DNA of 44,119 nucleotides from a virus. Positions 17,108-24,557 of this stretch are shown here, piece after piece (position 1 is the stretch's first letter; each line of letters begins with the position of its first letter). Made by a program: the position numbers and the translations under genes. The DNA lies in the IMG/VR virus record IMGVR_UViG_3300043172_000104, positions 1 to 44,119 of that record. One strand, 5' to 3'. Below the pieces are notes generated by a model. The model ran no database searches. It saw only the letters and a program-made list of their open reading frames with translations, and had not been told where the DNA came from.

Positions 17108-19051
17108 ATGCCAGTAACGGACGAACAAATACAGGCGGCTATTGCAAGGAAGAAGTCACAGCAATCCTCTCCTACACGGGGAGGCGTAACGGACGAGCAA
17201 ATACAGGCAGCCATTGCACGCAAACTACAAGAGCAACATCAGACGTTCAGCACGCAACCAGACGGAGGCGTAGCACGCCCACAAGCGACTCCAGAACTAA
17301 TCGAAATGGCTAGTAGGGCTAGGGGTTTAGTAGCTGAGAGGGAGGAAGAAGGCAAAGTCAAGGCCGAGGAAACTGCGAGAAATGAGCTTCAAGAGCAAAA
17401 GGATGAAGCTACGGTTCGTAGAATCAGAACAGTACTGACAGAGGGACCAAGACTGGCTGGCTCTATAGTAGGTGGTATACTAGGTGGCCCTCCAGGTGCA
17501 GCAGTACTAGGTGCTGGCGGTGAGTTGCTAGGTGAATCAGTAGGCCTACTTGTTGGTTCTCCAGAAGAGAAAGAGGAGGCAAGCAAGAAAGAGTTCATTG
17601 ACCTAGTGAAAGACATCTCTGTTGAAACCGGAGAGGCTGGTATAGAAGAAGGTCTGTGGGATTTAGCTGGTGGGACTATAGCTAAAGTTGGTAAGGTTGC
17701 TTTCTCGCCTATAATTAAAAAGATAGCCCCTAAAGCTGCCGCAATGTCTAGTATGTTCGCTAGACTAGGCGGTAAATTCTCTCCAGCAGAACTAGACAAA
17801 AGAGGTATCATAAAATTCCTTGAGTCTGCATCGAGAAATAGCCTAGAAGGGAAAGAGCTTTTTAAGGCGTTCGTAGACCAACCAGCCGATAGAGCATTAA
17901 ATAAGATGATGAAGATAATAGCAAGCGACCTATCCGAAGGCGTCGGCAAGCTTGAGCCTGACATGGTTGCAGACGCACTGTCGAGGAGTATCAAGGGTAT
18001 TGACAGTTCTTTCGAGGAGGTCTTGGGGCCAGCGTGGGGTCAACTAGACGAACTCACTAAGAATGCTACAGTCGGCACTGCTGGGCTTAAGGAGTTTGCA
18101 GAGAAAGAGTTGTTTGAGCTAGATGAGATTGCTAATATAGGCGGAAGTGTCGAGCTTCAAGGTCTTCTTAGTAAAGTAGATCTACTTCCACACAAGGTCA
18201 GCTTCGCTGGAATGAGGCGAATTAAGAGGAATCTATTTAGGCAGGTCAAGAGCCTGCAAGTAAGCGGTGACGTAGCCGATGGACTAGCCAAGAGGCTTGG
18301 TTCACTAGCTGAAGAGGCACTACTCGATCCAGAGACTGTAAAGGGTGCTAGTAAGGAAGTCAGATTGCTTCACTCTAACCTAAAGAGTGCCTATAGTGCT
18401 GGCAAGACAGCGTTCAATGATGCTTTCCCATCTAAGATAATCGACGGACTTACAGACCCAAGAAGGAAGGCTGCTGTAGTCGAAAAACTATTCCCAGATA
18501 AAGGAATAGACAATATAAGGAATGTAAGGAATACGCTTACTAAGACAATAAGAGGCAAGGTAAATAAAGAAGGGACTAAGACTTGGGGTAAATTACAGCG
18601 TTTGTGGCTGGAAGATTTAGTAAGCAGATCAACTGATGCCAGTGGTAAGCTGATAACAGACTCACTAGAAAATAACATAACCAAGTTCGGTCCAAAGGCT
18701 ACTAAAGAACTACTCGGCCCAGAGCAAGCTAAGGCACTTAGGCTTGTGCGTGGAATAGCAAAAGAGAAGGGTGTTAAGAGGTCTAACTTGGCGTTTCTTG
18801 TTAGGAGTGTGCAAATAGGAGGAGCCTTAACAGCGGCGTCAGGACTAAAAGGTGAGGACGACCTCGTTACTATAGGGGCTGGTGGTGCTGTCGCTCTTAC
18901 TCCGGCAGTGTTCGCTTTATTGTCCGGCTCCAGAAGTGGCAATACACTGCTAAGGGCTGGAGTTAGGCTACCTAAAGGCTCTAAGATATTGCCGTCATTG
19001 GTTCTAAAGATGAACGCACACCTCAGGCGTGAACGAAAAAAAGATAAATAA
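17108..19051 (+). CDS. Putative ejection protein C with tandem N-terminal repeat
   Basis: A 647-residue protein. The motif VTDEQIQAAIARK occurs twice near the start (about residues 3-15 and 26-38). A Gly/Ala-rich hydrophobic stretch follows (about 117-150, SIVGGILGGPPGAAVLGAGG), resembling a glycine-zipper transmembrane segment. The rest is helical with Lys/Glu/Leu heptads, and a final hydrophobic segment contains GGALTAASGLKG. No lytic transglycosylase motif is visible. The largest of the ejection-type set, it may span the periplasm during DNA entry. Confidence 0.62.
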   Translation: MPVTDEQIQAAIARKKSQQSSPTRGGVTDEQIQAAIARKLQEQHQTFSTQPDGGVARPQATPELIEMASRARGLVAEREEEGKVKAEETARNELQEQKDEATVRRIRTVLTEGPRLAGSIVGGILGGPPGAAVLGAGGELLGESVGLLVGSPEEKEEASKKEFIDLVKDISVETGEAGIEEGLWDLAGGTIAKVGKVAFSPIIKKIAPKAAAMSSMFARLGGKFSPAELDKRGIIKFLESASRNSLEGKELFKAFVDQPADRALNKMMKIIASDLSEGVGKLEPDMVADALSRSIKGIDSSFEEVLGPAWGQLDELTKNATVGTAGLKEFAEKELFELDEIANIGGSVELQGLLSKVDLLPHKVSFAGMRRIKRNLFRQVKSLQVSGDVADGLAKRLGSLAEEALLDPETVKGASKEVRLLHSNLKSAYSAGKTAFNDAFPSKIIDGLTDPRRKAAVVEKLFPDKGIDNIRNVRNTLTKTIRGKVNKEGTKTWGKLQRLWLEDLVSRSTDASGKLITDSLENNITKFGPKATKELLGPEQAKALRLVRGIAKEKGVKRSNLAFLVRSVQIGGALTAASGLKGEDDLVTIGAGGAVALTPAVFALLSGSRSGNTLLRAGVRLPKGSKILPSLVLKMNAHLRRERKKDK

Positions 19052-19097
19052 TACCAACGCAATCAACTAGTATAGCAACGAAAGTAGAGGAGTAGGC

Positions 19098-19331
19098 ATG
19101 ACGGAAACAATGAAGGTCAATCTAAGTAAGACATCAGCGAGCTTAAAGATAATATCAACGATTGCTGGGGCGATAATAGGATTATTCGTTATCTATATGA
19201 ATATAGACAATAGGATGGATGCTCTAGAGCAAGAAGTAGCTACCACAAAGGGAGTGCAACAGGAATGGATGCGTAACATGGAAAATAATGTAGAGAAAAT
19301 TTATAATGTTGTTAAAGAATGGGAGAGATAA
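19098..19331 (+). CDS. Small membrane protein with coiled coil (holin- or i-spanin-like)
   Basis: A 77-residue product with one transmembrane helix (about residues 17-36, IISTIAGAIIGLFVIYMNI) and a charged helix behind it (RMDALEQEVATTKGVQQEW). Topology suits either an inner-membrane spanin or a class III-like holin. Its place at the end of the virion operon, before a lipoprotein gene, supports a lysis role. A GAGGAG ribosome site precedes the ATG. Confidence 0.6.
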   Translation: MTETMKVNLSKTSASLKIISTIAGAIIGLFVIYMNIDNRMDALEQEVATTKGVQQEWMRNMENNVEKIYNVVKEWER

Positions 19332-19333
19332 TA

Positions 19334-19453
19334 ATGCCAGTAGGACTAAAGAAGAAAAAGAAGAAGAAACTAAAGCCGAAGGTCAAGGGTAAACTGGGTG
19401 AACCAAAGCCCAAGCCAGCATCAACACCCAAGCCTAAACCTAAACCAAAATAA
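19334..19453 (+). CDS. Lys/Pro-rich peptide, 39 aa
   Basis: Seven consecutive lysines near the start and a PKPKPASTPKPKPKPK tail. The frame begins two bases after the stop of the membrane-protein gene. It is extremely basic and disordered, of a type seen near phage lysis or virion genes. It may bind DNA or the membrane surface. Role unknown. Confidence 0.5.
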   Translation: MPVGLKKKKKKKLKPKVKGKLGEPKPKPASTPKPKPKPK

Positions 19454-19487
19454 ATCTTAATCAGAGTTATTCTGATCTCTCCTCTCG

Positions 19488-19518
19488 GCCTCTCATCTCA
19501 CGGTGGGGGGCTTTATTT
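19488..19518 (+). terminator. Possible intrinsic terminator of the virion operon
   Basis: GCCTCTC (19488-19494) can pair with GGGGGGC (19505-19511), using two G-U pairs, and TTTATTT follows. An AT-rich hairpin ATCAGA/TCTGAT (19460-19476) lies just before it. The position after the last coupled gene and before the lipoprotein gene fits a late terminator, perhaps a leaky one. Confidence 0.4.
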
Positions 19519-19530
19519 ATAAGGCATATC

Positions 19531-19776
19531 ATGAAACTAACATGTATACTATTACTATCTATAATCGGTTGTTCACCAATAGCGGGCTGCCGGGTAGCGT
19601 GGACGGACAACGGCTTCTTCATGGGAGTATTCACTGACTTCAAGGCGCAAGACAGTTCCCTGCTCTGCGATCCTAATGTGTTGGAAATCAAAGCAGGGAA
19701 CGTATCGAGCAATGCTCAGTCTATTGCGGTTGAAGTTGACCCCATTACTCGGACGTTGAGATTGAAGACGGACTGA
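19531..19776 (+). CDS. Small lipoprotein (candidate outer-membrane spanin)
   Basis: An 81-residue product with signal MKLTCILLLSIIGC. The lipobox IIGC puts the acylated cysteine at residue 14. The rest (VAWTDNGFFMG through EVDPITRTLRLKTD) would be periplasmic. Following a TM-coiled-coil gene, it could be the outer-membrane partner of a spanin pair, though a non-lysis envelope lipoprotein is equally possible. Its 3' end overlaps the convergent minus-strand gene by 32 bp. Confidence 0.6.
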   Translation: MKLTCILLLSIIGCSPIAGCRVAWTDNGFFMGVFTDFKAQDSSLLCDPNVLEIKAGNVSSNAQSIAVEVDPITRTLRLKTD

Positions 19777-19951
19777 CTTCGCAACCGAAGTAATTTACCA
19801 GCTTACTTGCAACGTCATTGTAAGCATTGATATTGCCCCTGTGGTACATATTCATACCATCATTGGAAGATGACTTTTCTATGTTAGAAAGCGAGTCGTG
19901 CTTCTTAAGTGACAGCATAATCCTATCTAGTAAATCTTGTATGTCTTTCAT
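19745..19951 (-). CDS. Hypothetical protein, 68 aa
   Basis: The last gene of the long minus-strand block. Its start overlaps the stop of the upstream peptidase-like gene (ATGA). The N-terminus is a helix (MKDIQDLLDRIMLSLKKHDS) and the tail is Ser-rich. It runs 32 bp into the convergent lipoprotein gene. Unrecognised. Confidence 0.5.
   Translation of the reverse strand: MKDIQDLLDRIMLSLKKHDSLSNIEKSSSNDGMNMYHRGNINAYNDVASKLVNYFGCEVSPSSISTSE
19776..19791. terminator. Palindrome at the convergent gene ends
   Basis: ACTTCG (19776-19781), loop CAAC, CGAAGT (19786-19791), directly at the stop codon of the lipoprotein gene. The 6-bp stem is followed by AATTTA only, so it is a weak candidate for a bidirectional terminator between late and early blocks. 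Confidence 0.3.
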
Positions 19952-20556
19952 TTCATTCCCCTCGCAAAGTTCCGTATTATCATATCACCCAATAGTGGAG
20001 TGAGTTCATCTGGTCTATACCTCTTTAAGCCATCCTTTGGTATGGTTGACCAGAAGTCAAGCAACTCAGGCCACGCCTCCATCAAAGCAATGAAGCAACT
20101 CTCCGTACAGAATACCTTAGTCTTATTCCCACGTTTAATCCTCCACTTACTGATGAAACCCAATGATACTTGAGCGAGGTCGTACTTGAGGGCGTTAGTA
20201 TTGAAGAATAGCTCGTCCTTAGCTATGACTCTACGCATAGTCCTGCGAAGCTCGTAGAACATGGGGTCTAAGTCAGCCATCTCACAGCACTTACTCCAGA
20301 CAGCGTCCTCAAGCTCGTCAGAGACGCATAGGGACGTTGTAAGCCATCTCTCTGGGTGAGTGTACCCTATCATCTTAAACCTCGCACAGCGGCAACTGTC
20401 GGCCATTGTAGCGGAGAATGAGATACCCCCATAACGCTCGCTAAACTGTATCTCCGTGTGTGTAAATTCTGACCTCATCTTTATTAGGTTGTCAACCCAT
20501 CCTGTCTTCTTGCCGTGTAGTTTGGCTAGGGTGGGTGAGTAGCTATGGTATTTCAT
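19948..20556 (-). CDS. Permuted papain-like / NlpC-P60-type peptidase
   Basis: A 202-residue product. The pattern FTHTEIQFSE (His33, Glu35), then a Ser/Cys-rich strand region (SFSATMADSCRCARFKMIGY, followed by HPERW), then KVFCTESCFIALMEAWPEL (Cys150) matches circularly permuted papain-like (YiiX-type) proteins of phages, in which His precedes the catalytic Cys. Such enzymes are thought to cut peptide or amide bonds, perhaps in cell wall or lipid-linked substrates. Gene overlaps at both ends show coupling. Catalytic assignment is by pattern only. Confidence 0.65.
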   Translation of the reverse strand: MKYHSYSPTLAKLHGKKTGWVDNLIKMRSEFTHTEIQFSERYGGISFSATMADSCRCARFKMIGYTHPERWLTTSLCVSDELEDAVWSKCCEMADLDPMFYELRRTMRRVIAKDELFFNTNALKYDLAQVSLGFISKWRIKRGNKTKVFCTESCFIALMEAWPELLDFWSTIPKDGLKRYRPDELTPLLGDMIIRNFARGMK

Positions 20557-20741
20557 TTTAATTCCCTTCCGTCTACTTTGAGTATCTCATATTCACCATT
20601 CTCGTCCACTTCCAGCTCAAACTCAACCTCATAGAGGCAGTACTTGAAGTTCCGTAGGGCATCTTCGGATAGACCTATCTCTTGGCCTAGCTCGTAATTA
20701 GTTTCTTTATCTGAATGCAAGTAATGATTTACCTTCATCAT
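20553..20741 (-). CDS. Hypothetical acidic protein, 62 aa
   Basis: Has a helix-turn-like start (ELGQEIGLSEDALRNFKYCL) and an acidic end (YEVEFELEVDENGEYEIL). The IGLSEDALRNF segment recalls a small winged or homeodomain-like turn, but it is too short to call. It overlaps neighbours by a few bases at both ends. Confidence 0.55.
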   Translation of the reverse strand: MMKVNHYLHSDKETNYELGQEIGLSEDALRNFKYCLYEVEFELEVDENGEYEILKVDGRELK

Positions 20742-20902
20742 TCCTCCTCCTCAATAACTTCACATTTAGTAAAGCAAGCTGGATGAACTGGCTTGCCATC
20801 TTCCGTATAGCACAGGCTATACATGCCGTCTAGGTGTTTAAAGTTCAGTACAGTATCGTCTATCTTTATCTTTGAGTTTACTGGTACGTCGTATAGTCTC
20901 AT
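20738..20902 (-). CDS. Hypothetical protein, 54 aa
   Basis: MRLYDVPVNSKIKIDDTVLN and an EEEE end, with Cys residues at 31, 43 and 47. The product looks like a small beta barrel of the kind found repeatedly in phage early regions. The start overlaps the stop of the gene upstream on this strand, and the stop overlaps the next ATG. Both junctions support translation. Confidence 0.55.
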   Translation of the reverse strand: MRLYDVPVNSKIKIDDTVLNFKHLDGMYSLCYTEDGKPVHPACFTKCEVIEEEE

Positions 20903-21075
20903 ATTACAATCCTCCCATTATCGAGGTCATGCTCGTATATATCATACTCACTCACTTCTGCTCCATATCTACAAGTCTTCATTGATGCTTTAAGGCCACC
21001 TTTGTTTTCATATATAACCTGCCTCCCTCTCCATAGCTCGCCTGTTTCTTTATGTTTAGCTGTATACACTTTCAT
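20899..21075 (-). CDS. Hypothetical protein, 58 aa
   Basis: Begins MKVYTAKHKETGELWRGRQV and ends DLDNGRIVI. It has four-base overlaps with both neighbours. The KETGELWRGRQVIYENKGG segment resembles small phage proteins of unknown role. No motif. Confidence 0.55.
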   Translation of the reverse strand: MKVYTAKHKETGELWRGRQVIYENKGGLKASMKTCRYGAEVSEYDIYEHDLDNGRIVI

Positions 21076-21239
21076 TTCATACCTTTCTGTAATAGATCAT
21101 TAACTTCCTTAGTTAGCTTGAGGTTCTTCTCTTCTAACTTAAGTATCTTCCTATTTAGCTCATGTACCATAGCAAGCCATCCACCACAATGTCTACAGGC
21201 GTTTGCCTTGATGCGTTCTTTTACTTCTTTACCACTCAT
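21072..21239 (-). CDS. Small CxxC coiled-coil protein, 55 aa
   Basis: ACRHCGGW gives one CxxC pair. The C-terminal half, ELNRKILKLEEKNLKLTKEV, is a leucine-heptad coiled coil. It may dimerise so that two CxxC pairs form one zinc site. It overlaps both neighbours by four bases. Confidence 0.55.
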   Translation of the reverse strand: MSGKEVKERIKANACRHCGGWLAMVHELNRKILKLEEKNLKLTKEVNDLLQKGMK

Positions 21240-21436
21240 GTTATTTCCTTTCCAATTAAATGCCTACTTGCCACTTCGTGCCTAGCCTTCTCGCCAGGAT
21301 ATTTAGATTTCCATATTATCCTATCGTCATTCTCATGGCGTCTTAGGTCGATTAACTCGAAGCATTCTGGCTCGCCTGATAGATCGCCTTTCCATTCGGC
21401 GACGCGACCGCAGGAGCATCTCATATCGCTACTCAT
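21236..21436 (-). CDS. Hypothetical Cys-containing protein, 66 aa
   Basis: Starts MSSDMRCSCGRVAEWKGDLS. It has Cys7, Cys9 and Cys25, a CxCG turn of a possible metal site and a charged remainder (RRHENDDRIIW). It overlaps the previous gene by one base (TAATG) and the next by four. Unrecognised. Confidence 0.55.
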   Translation of the reverse strand: MSSDMRCSCGRVAEWKGDLSGEPECFELIDLRRHENDDRIIWKSKYPGEKARHEVASRHLIGKEIT

Positions 21437-21693
21437 TACGATATATCCGTCTTACGGTAGCCAAGTCGCCAGATGAAGCGAGCTAAGTCATACGCCGTCT
21501 GTGTTACATTCTCTTCTGATGCGTTCCAGTGACAGGCATGTAAGCCCTCATGTATAGCAGTCTCAAGTCCAGCCTTAGTCTTAAGGTCACGCATGATCCA
21601 TACCTGCTGCACCATCTTACGCTGGTCACACCATCCATCAATGGGGTCAAGTTCTATCTTGTACTTCCTGCCACAGAACGTATGAGTTTTCAT
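21436..21693 (-). CDS. Small zincin-like protein with HExxH
   Basis: An 85-residue protein, starting at the ATG overlapping the upstream stop (21693) rather than the upstream in-frame codon. HEGLH (His48-His52) is followed by SEENV (Glu60/Glu61), the layout of a minimal metalloprotease-type zinc site. The end LARFIWRLGYR is typical of a conserved family of small phage proteins with this motif and no known substrate. Cysteines at 7 and 22 may help the fold. Activity is not established. Confidence 0.65.
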   Translation of the reverse strand: MKTHTFCGRKYKIELDPIDGWCDQRKMVQQVWIMRDLKTKAGLETAIHEGLHACHWNASEENVTQTAYDLARFIWRLGYRKTDIS

Positions 21694-22091
21694 TCTTCCC
21701 ACTCCTTAATAGCCTCTGCAAGCTCGGCTCGGTCGTCTTCCATTACGTCATTCATAAAGTGGATAAACTTGAACGAGCTACTTGCTGCGTTTATCTCCTC
21801 AGCAACTCCAGTATTAGAGTAGTAGCTTCCAATGACCACTATGCCATCATATCGGGAACGAATCAGACCACATTCCACTTCGATAATGTCACTTCCCGAC
21901 ACCTTACCCTGGAAATACAACTCATTAACGATCTCGTTAGCGTGAGGGACTACCCAATCAACCTCTTGGAAGTGGTCAATAAGGACTTGTGCCTTCTCGC
22001 ATGCCTTACTGATGTTACCTCGTTGGAATGCCTCGGATGCTTCTTCGCCTGCTGCTCCTCTTATTTCGTGACAGATGTATAATTGTTGCAT
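21690..22091 (-). CDS. Nucleoside 2-deoxyribosyltransferase-like protein
   Basis: A 133-residue protein of the small Rossmann-like fold of that family. It starts YICHEIRGAAG, has an EVECGLIRSRYDGIVVIGSYY strand-turn and SNTGVAEEINAA. The last resembles the D-x-GT-x-x-E loop of deoxyribosyltransferase-like proteins, with an Asn-Thr-Gly variant. The family exchanges or hydrolyses bases on deoxynucleosides, and many phage members are uncharacterised. It lies one gene from the dATP/dGTP diphosphohydrolase-like gene, consistent with nucleotide-pool editing. Confidence 0.6.
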   Translation of the reverse strand: MQQLYICHEIRGAAGEEASEAFQRGNISKACEKAQVLIDHFQEVDWVVPHANEIVNELYFQGKVSGSDIIEVECGLIRSRYDGIVVIGSYYSNTGVAEEINAASSSFKFIHFMNDVMEDDRAELAEAIKEWEE

Positions 22092-22100
22092 AATATTCTC

Positions 22101-22316
22101 CTAGTCGATTTTGTTTATTATCTTCTTGATTTCATTGAGTGCTATGAATAAGCCGTCTGGGTTAGCCGCACCTACAGGCATTTCATGTTCCTCGTAACTT
22201 CCGTCGTAATCAGTGAAAGCGTATTCAAAGTCGTCTATGTTACGAACAAGGATGTCCTTGAGTTCATCATACCTGTCTGAGTAGTACTGCTCTACTGCTG
22301 TCTTCGCTTCTAGCAT
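22101..22316 (-). CDS. Hypothetical acidic protein, 71 aa
   Basis: The ATG at 22316 forms TGATG with the upstream stop. A GTG three bases earlier is also possible. A Tyr/Asp-rich helical product (AVEQYYSDRYDELKDILV) with no recognised motif. It may partner the larger enzymes on either side. Confidence 0.55.
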   Translation of the reverse strand: MLEAKTAVEQYYSDRYDELKDILVRNIDDFEYAFTDYDGSYEEHEMPVGAANPDGLFIALNEIKKIINKID

Positions 22317-22801
22317 CACACTTCCTCCCTAATGAACTGTTCCATTGCCATCATCATACGTGCAGTAGCGTGAGATAGTTCTTCACGCATGTCTTCTAGC
22401 GAACAGAACTGCCCAGTCATATCATTCCTTAGTACGAGATAGTTAGCTACATGCTCCATAGCGTGGTCAATGTTCTCGGCACATGAGATGTTGTACCAAT
22501 TAGGAACGCCGTCCTCGCTTCTGGGGTAGTTTGATGCACCCAACCCCATCACAGCAGACACCTCAATAAGAGCCAAGGGTGGCACTTCTGTCATCCTGCC
22601 CTTAATCTTTGACTGCTTGCCGCCTCTGTCATTGGTCTCTATTAATGACTCACCTCCACCTGTCGATAGTTCATATAAAACACCATCTTCTCCTGCTGTA
22701 ATATTTGGTCCATGTCCATCTACTATCGACCCCGCCCCGCCTATTATCGCTGATGATGCTTTGTCGCTGTCGAATGGTATTACTTTGCCTTTGTTTTTCA
22801 T
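22316..22801 (-). CDS. dATP/dGTP diphosphohydrolase-like (DUF5664/MazZ-type N-terminal) protein
   Basis: A 161-residue protein. From residue 80 on, NDRGGKQSKIKGRMTEVPP, ALIEVSAVMGLGASNYPR, GVPNW, NIDHAMEHVANYL and EELSHATARMMMAMEQF match the dGTP diphosphohydrolase N-terminal family (former DUF5664), a MazG-related helical nucleotide pyrophosphohydrolase. The first 80 residues are Gly-rich and unusual. Some members purge dATP/dGTP in base-modified phages, but no PurZ-like partner is seen here. Substrate is unknown. Confidence 0.72.
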   Translation of the reverse strand: MKNKGKVIPFDSDKASSAIIGGAGSIVDGHGPNITAGEDGVLYELSTGGGESLIETNDRGGKQSKIKGRMTEVPPLALIEVSAVMGLGASNYPRSEDGVPNWYNISCAENIDHAMEHVANYLVLRNDMTGQFCSLEDMREELSHATARMMMAMEQFIREEV

Positions 22802-23013
22802 TATTCAATCCTTTCAAGAGGTAATTCATTTATCATACATCTAACATGTTCGGCAATAGCTTCTGCATCTTCAGTCAGTCCTGCATGTTCGATCTGGTCA
22901 AACAGGTAGATGTCAATCTCTCGTAATGTAGATCGCATCTCCCGTGCCATGTTGCAGAGGTCATACTCGTTCTTGTCTTCTGGCAATTCAAATGATAGTA
23001 TTGCTCGTCTCAT
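22801..23013 (-). CDS. Hypothetical protein, 70 aa
   Basis: An acidic helical product (DLCNMAREMRSTLREIDIYL, EHAGLTEDAEAIAEH) overlapping the YopX-like gene stop (ATGA) and the start of the DUF5664-like gene (TAATG). Unrecognised. The tight coupling suggests it is expressed in fixed ratio to its neighbours. Confidence 0.55.
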   Translation of the reverse strand: MRRAILSFELPEDKNEYDLCNMAREMRSTLREIDIYLFDQIEHAGLTEDAEAIAEHVRCMINELPLERIE

Positions 23014-23435
23014 TTCGCCTCCAATAGATGTGGGTGCTGATGTATGTTGCCGATTACTTCGATGCCTTCGTACTGGCCCTGAATGTCGAGAACTCTCATC
23101 ATTCCGTGCTCATCTTTCACCCTGAAAGCTCCATCTGAGTATTTAACTACCCCATATAGCTTATCTGTTCCATGGAGAGGTGGCTCATAAGCAACGTCTT
23201 CGCTATCGATGTAACCCTTAACTACGTCCCCCTCGTATATCTCAACGCCATTCTTATCCTTGAGGCCAGTGTATTGCCCTACTGTGTCTGGGTTAACAGG
23301 GTAACTTTTGCATCCGTCTAATATATAAACATGGAGTCTGCTACCGCTCCCTATTAGTTCGCTGGCCAAGTCACCATATATCATAGTTTTGGCACATCCC
23401 AATAAACGCTTGCCTCTAAACTTTATCTCTCTCAT
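23010..23435 (-). CDS. YopX family protein
   Basis: A 141-residue protein starting MREIKFRGKRL. GQYTGLKDKNGVEIYEGDVV and the final EVIGNIHQHPHLL are the defining pieces of the YopX phage family. The function of the family is unknown. It is the first gene downstream of a 111-bp gap on this strand, with a GAAAGGAATGATATG leader. Confidence 0.88.
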   Translation of the reverse strand: MREIKFRGKRLLGCAKTMIYGDLASELIGSGSRLHVYILDGCKSYPVNPDTVGQYTGLKDKNGVEIYEGDVVKGYIDSEDVAYEPPLHGTDKLYGVVKYSDGAFRVKDEHGMMRVLDIQGQYEGIEVIGNIHQHPHLLEAK

Positions 23436-23546
23436 ATCATTCCTTTCAATAGTCCCGACAGGTGTTGTTTACTATGTATTTATTGTTAATTACCTAGTAT
23501 TCACCACATATAAGTAGTGTCATAAGCATTTTCGTACCCTTTCGGA
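23436..23546 (-). other. Short AT-rich gap, no clear element
   Basis: The 111-bp gap lies between the phosphoesterase stop and the YopX-like start. It contains a poor sigma70-like pair (ATGACA, 18 bp, TACTAG) and a possible 11-codon frame, neither convincing. It lacks the TGAACA element found at the other operon heads. Confidence 0.3.
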
Positions 23547-24266
23547 TTATTTATATTCTTTACCTTTCCAGATATACTTGTGGTTTATCACTGGTATCTG
23601 GTCTACGTACTGTCTGCCGTTTATGTCATACATCATGCTCCAACCCTGCGTCCAGTTGGCAATACCATTGATGTACTCAGCGTCTAGGTCACACATACAA
23701 AAGTTTTCGAACCACACATGATGCCCACTACGGTTACGTCTAGTATACTTAGCGTCCCTGTGAGTGTGACCAGATAGACCAGAGCATCCATTCTTAATGA
23801 ACTCTGCCTTTGCCGTGTAACCAGCCTCCTGACGAACCAATGAGCCGTGATAGACATGGAACTTGCCAAGCTCAATGCTCTGGGCGTAGTCTATGTCTAG
23901 GTCATCAAGCCACAGTAATCCATCAATAGACAGGCATTCAAGGCTAGCTAGCTCGGGTGCTGTAGACCAGAGATACTTCTGTAACCTTGCTTCGTGGTTT
24001 CCCTCTAGATACGTTATCTTACAGTCAGTCCCAGCGGATGCCCTTACTTCGACAAGTAACTCATAGGCACAATCAATCTCGTCCTGTAGAGTAATCTTCC
24101 TGTTTGGGTCTTTGTTGAAGCGTGAAATCTTATAGCAGTCAAGGAAGTCTCCTGGTATTACGATGCTATCGGGTTGCTCTTCCTCAATGAATCCAAGCAA
24201 TAGATCGTGAGTTCTCTTGTCGTGAAATGGTGCGTGATTATCCTGAAACAGTAACGTCTTATTCAT
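23547..24266 (-). CDS. Calcineurin-like metallophosphoesterase
   Basis: A 239-residue product. I start at ATG 24266 (MNKTLLFQDNHAPFHD), after AAAGGGAAG, not the upstream in-frame codons. Metal-site motifs are in order: D-x-H as DNH (about 9-11), GDFLD (about 45), GNHEAR (about 90) and GHTH (about 170). Phage members hydrolyse phosphoesters or act in DNA processing, and the substrate cannot be read from sequence. It overlaps the previous small gene by 8 bp. Confidence 0.85.
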   Translation of the reverse strand: MNKTLLFQDNHAPFHDKRTHDLLLGFIEEEQPDSIVIPGDFLDCYKISRFNKDPNRKITLQDEIDCAYELLVEVRASAGTDCKITYLEGNHEARLQKYLWSTAPELASLECLSIDGLLWLDDLDIDYAQSIELGKFHVYHGSLVRQEAGYTAKAEFIKNGCSGLSGHTHRDAKYTRRNRSGHHVWFENFCMCDLDAEYINGIANWTQGWSMMYDINGRQYVDQIPVINHKYIWKGKEYK

Positions 24267-24390
24267 CTTCTTCCCTTTCAGGTTTAGGTCCAGTCCATAG
24301 TAATTTCTTTTGATACTTCTTCTCGTCATAATACTCACCGCACTGGCTGAATGTCTTTAGTGGGGCGTCTTCGATTGGTGGTAGGTTCAT
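24259..24390 (-). CDS. Hypothetical protein, 43 aa
   Basis: MNLPPIEDAPLKTFSQCGEY and a WTGPKPEREEDE tail. The start overlaps the upstream stop, and its stop lies 8 bp inside the phosphoesterase gene. The protein's last codons hold the phosphoesterase ribosome site (AAAGGGAAG), so translation of the two is probably linked. Confidence 0.5.
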   Translation of the reverse strand: MNLPPIEDAPLKTFSQCGEYYDEKKYQKKLLWTGPKPEREEDE

Positions 24391-24557
24391 TAGAATATCT
24401 CCGACTTAAACTTATCCTTAAGCAAGTACCATTGACCGACACGTCTCAAGTCCCTCATATACTTAGCCTTCTCTTTCTTATTCTGCGATATAGCGGGCCA
24501 GCCATTTGGCTCCCATTTATAATAGAAGTCATTAGGTTTCATTGGGGTTATTTTCAT
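24390..24557 (-). CDS. Hypothetical basic protein, 55 aa
   Basis: MKITPMKPNDFYYKWEPNGW, then a Lys-rich helix (QNKKEKAKYMRDLRRVGQWY). Flanked by gene overlaps at both ends (ATGA upstream, TAATG downstream). Not recognised. Confidence 0.55.
   Translation of the reverse strand: MKITPMKPNDFYYKWEPNGWPAISQNKKEKAKYMRDLRRVGQWYLLKDKFKSEIF

Noticed and set aside
16449-19062. Long minus-strand frames opposite the ejection-protein genes (for example 17389-17994 and 18391-19062)
   Set aside because: They are antisense shadows of well-supported plus-strand genes. They are Ser/Pro/Leu-rich and lack ribosome sites and coupling.
19540-19570. TGAACA-18-TAGTAT on the minus strand inside the lipoprotein gene
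   Set aside because: Lacks the TGACG end of the spacer and the TATRT box, and would point into the late block antisense. Chance match.
23436-23546. Sixth copy of the phage promoter element
   Set aside because: No TGAACA at the right distance from a -10-like box. The best pair (ATGACA-18-TACTAG) differs in both boxes from the other copies.
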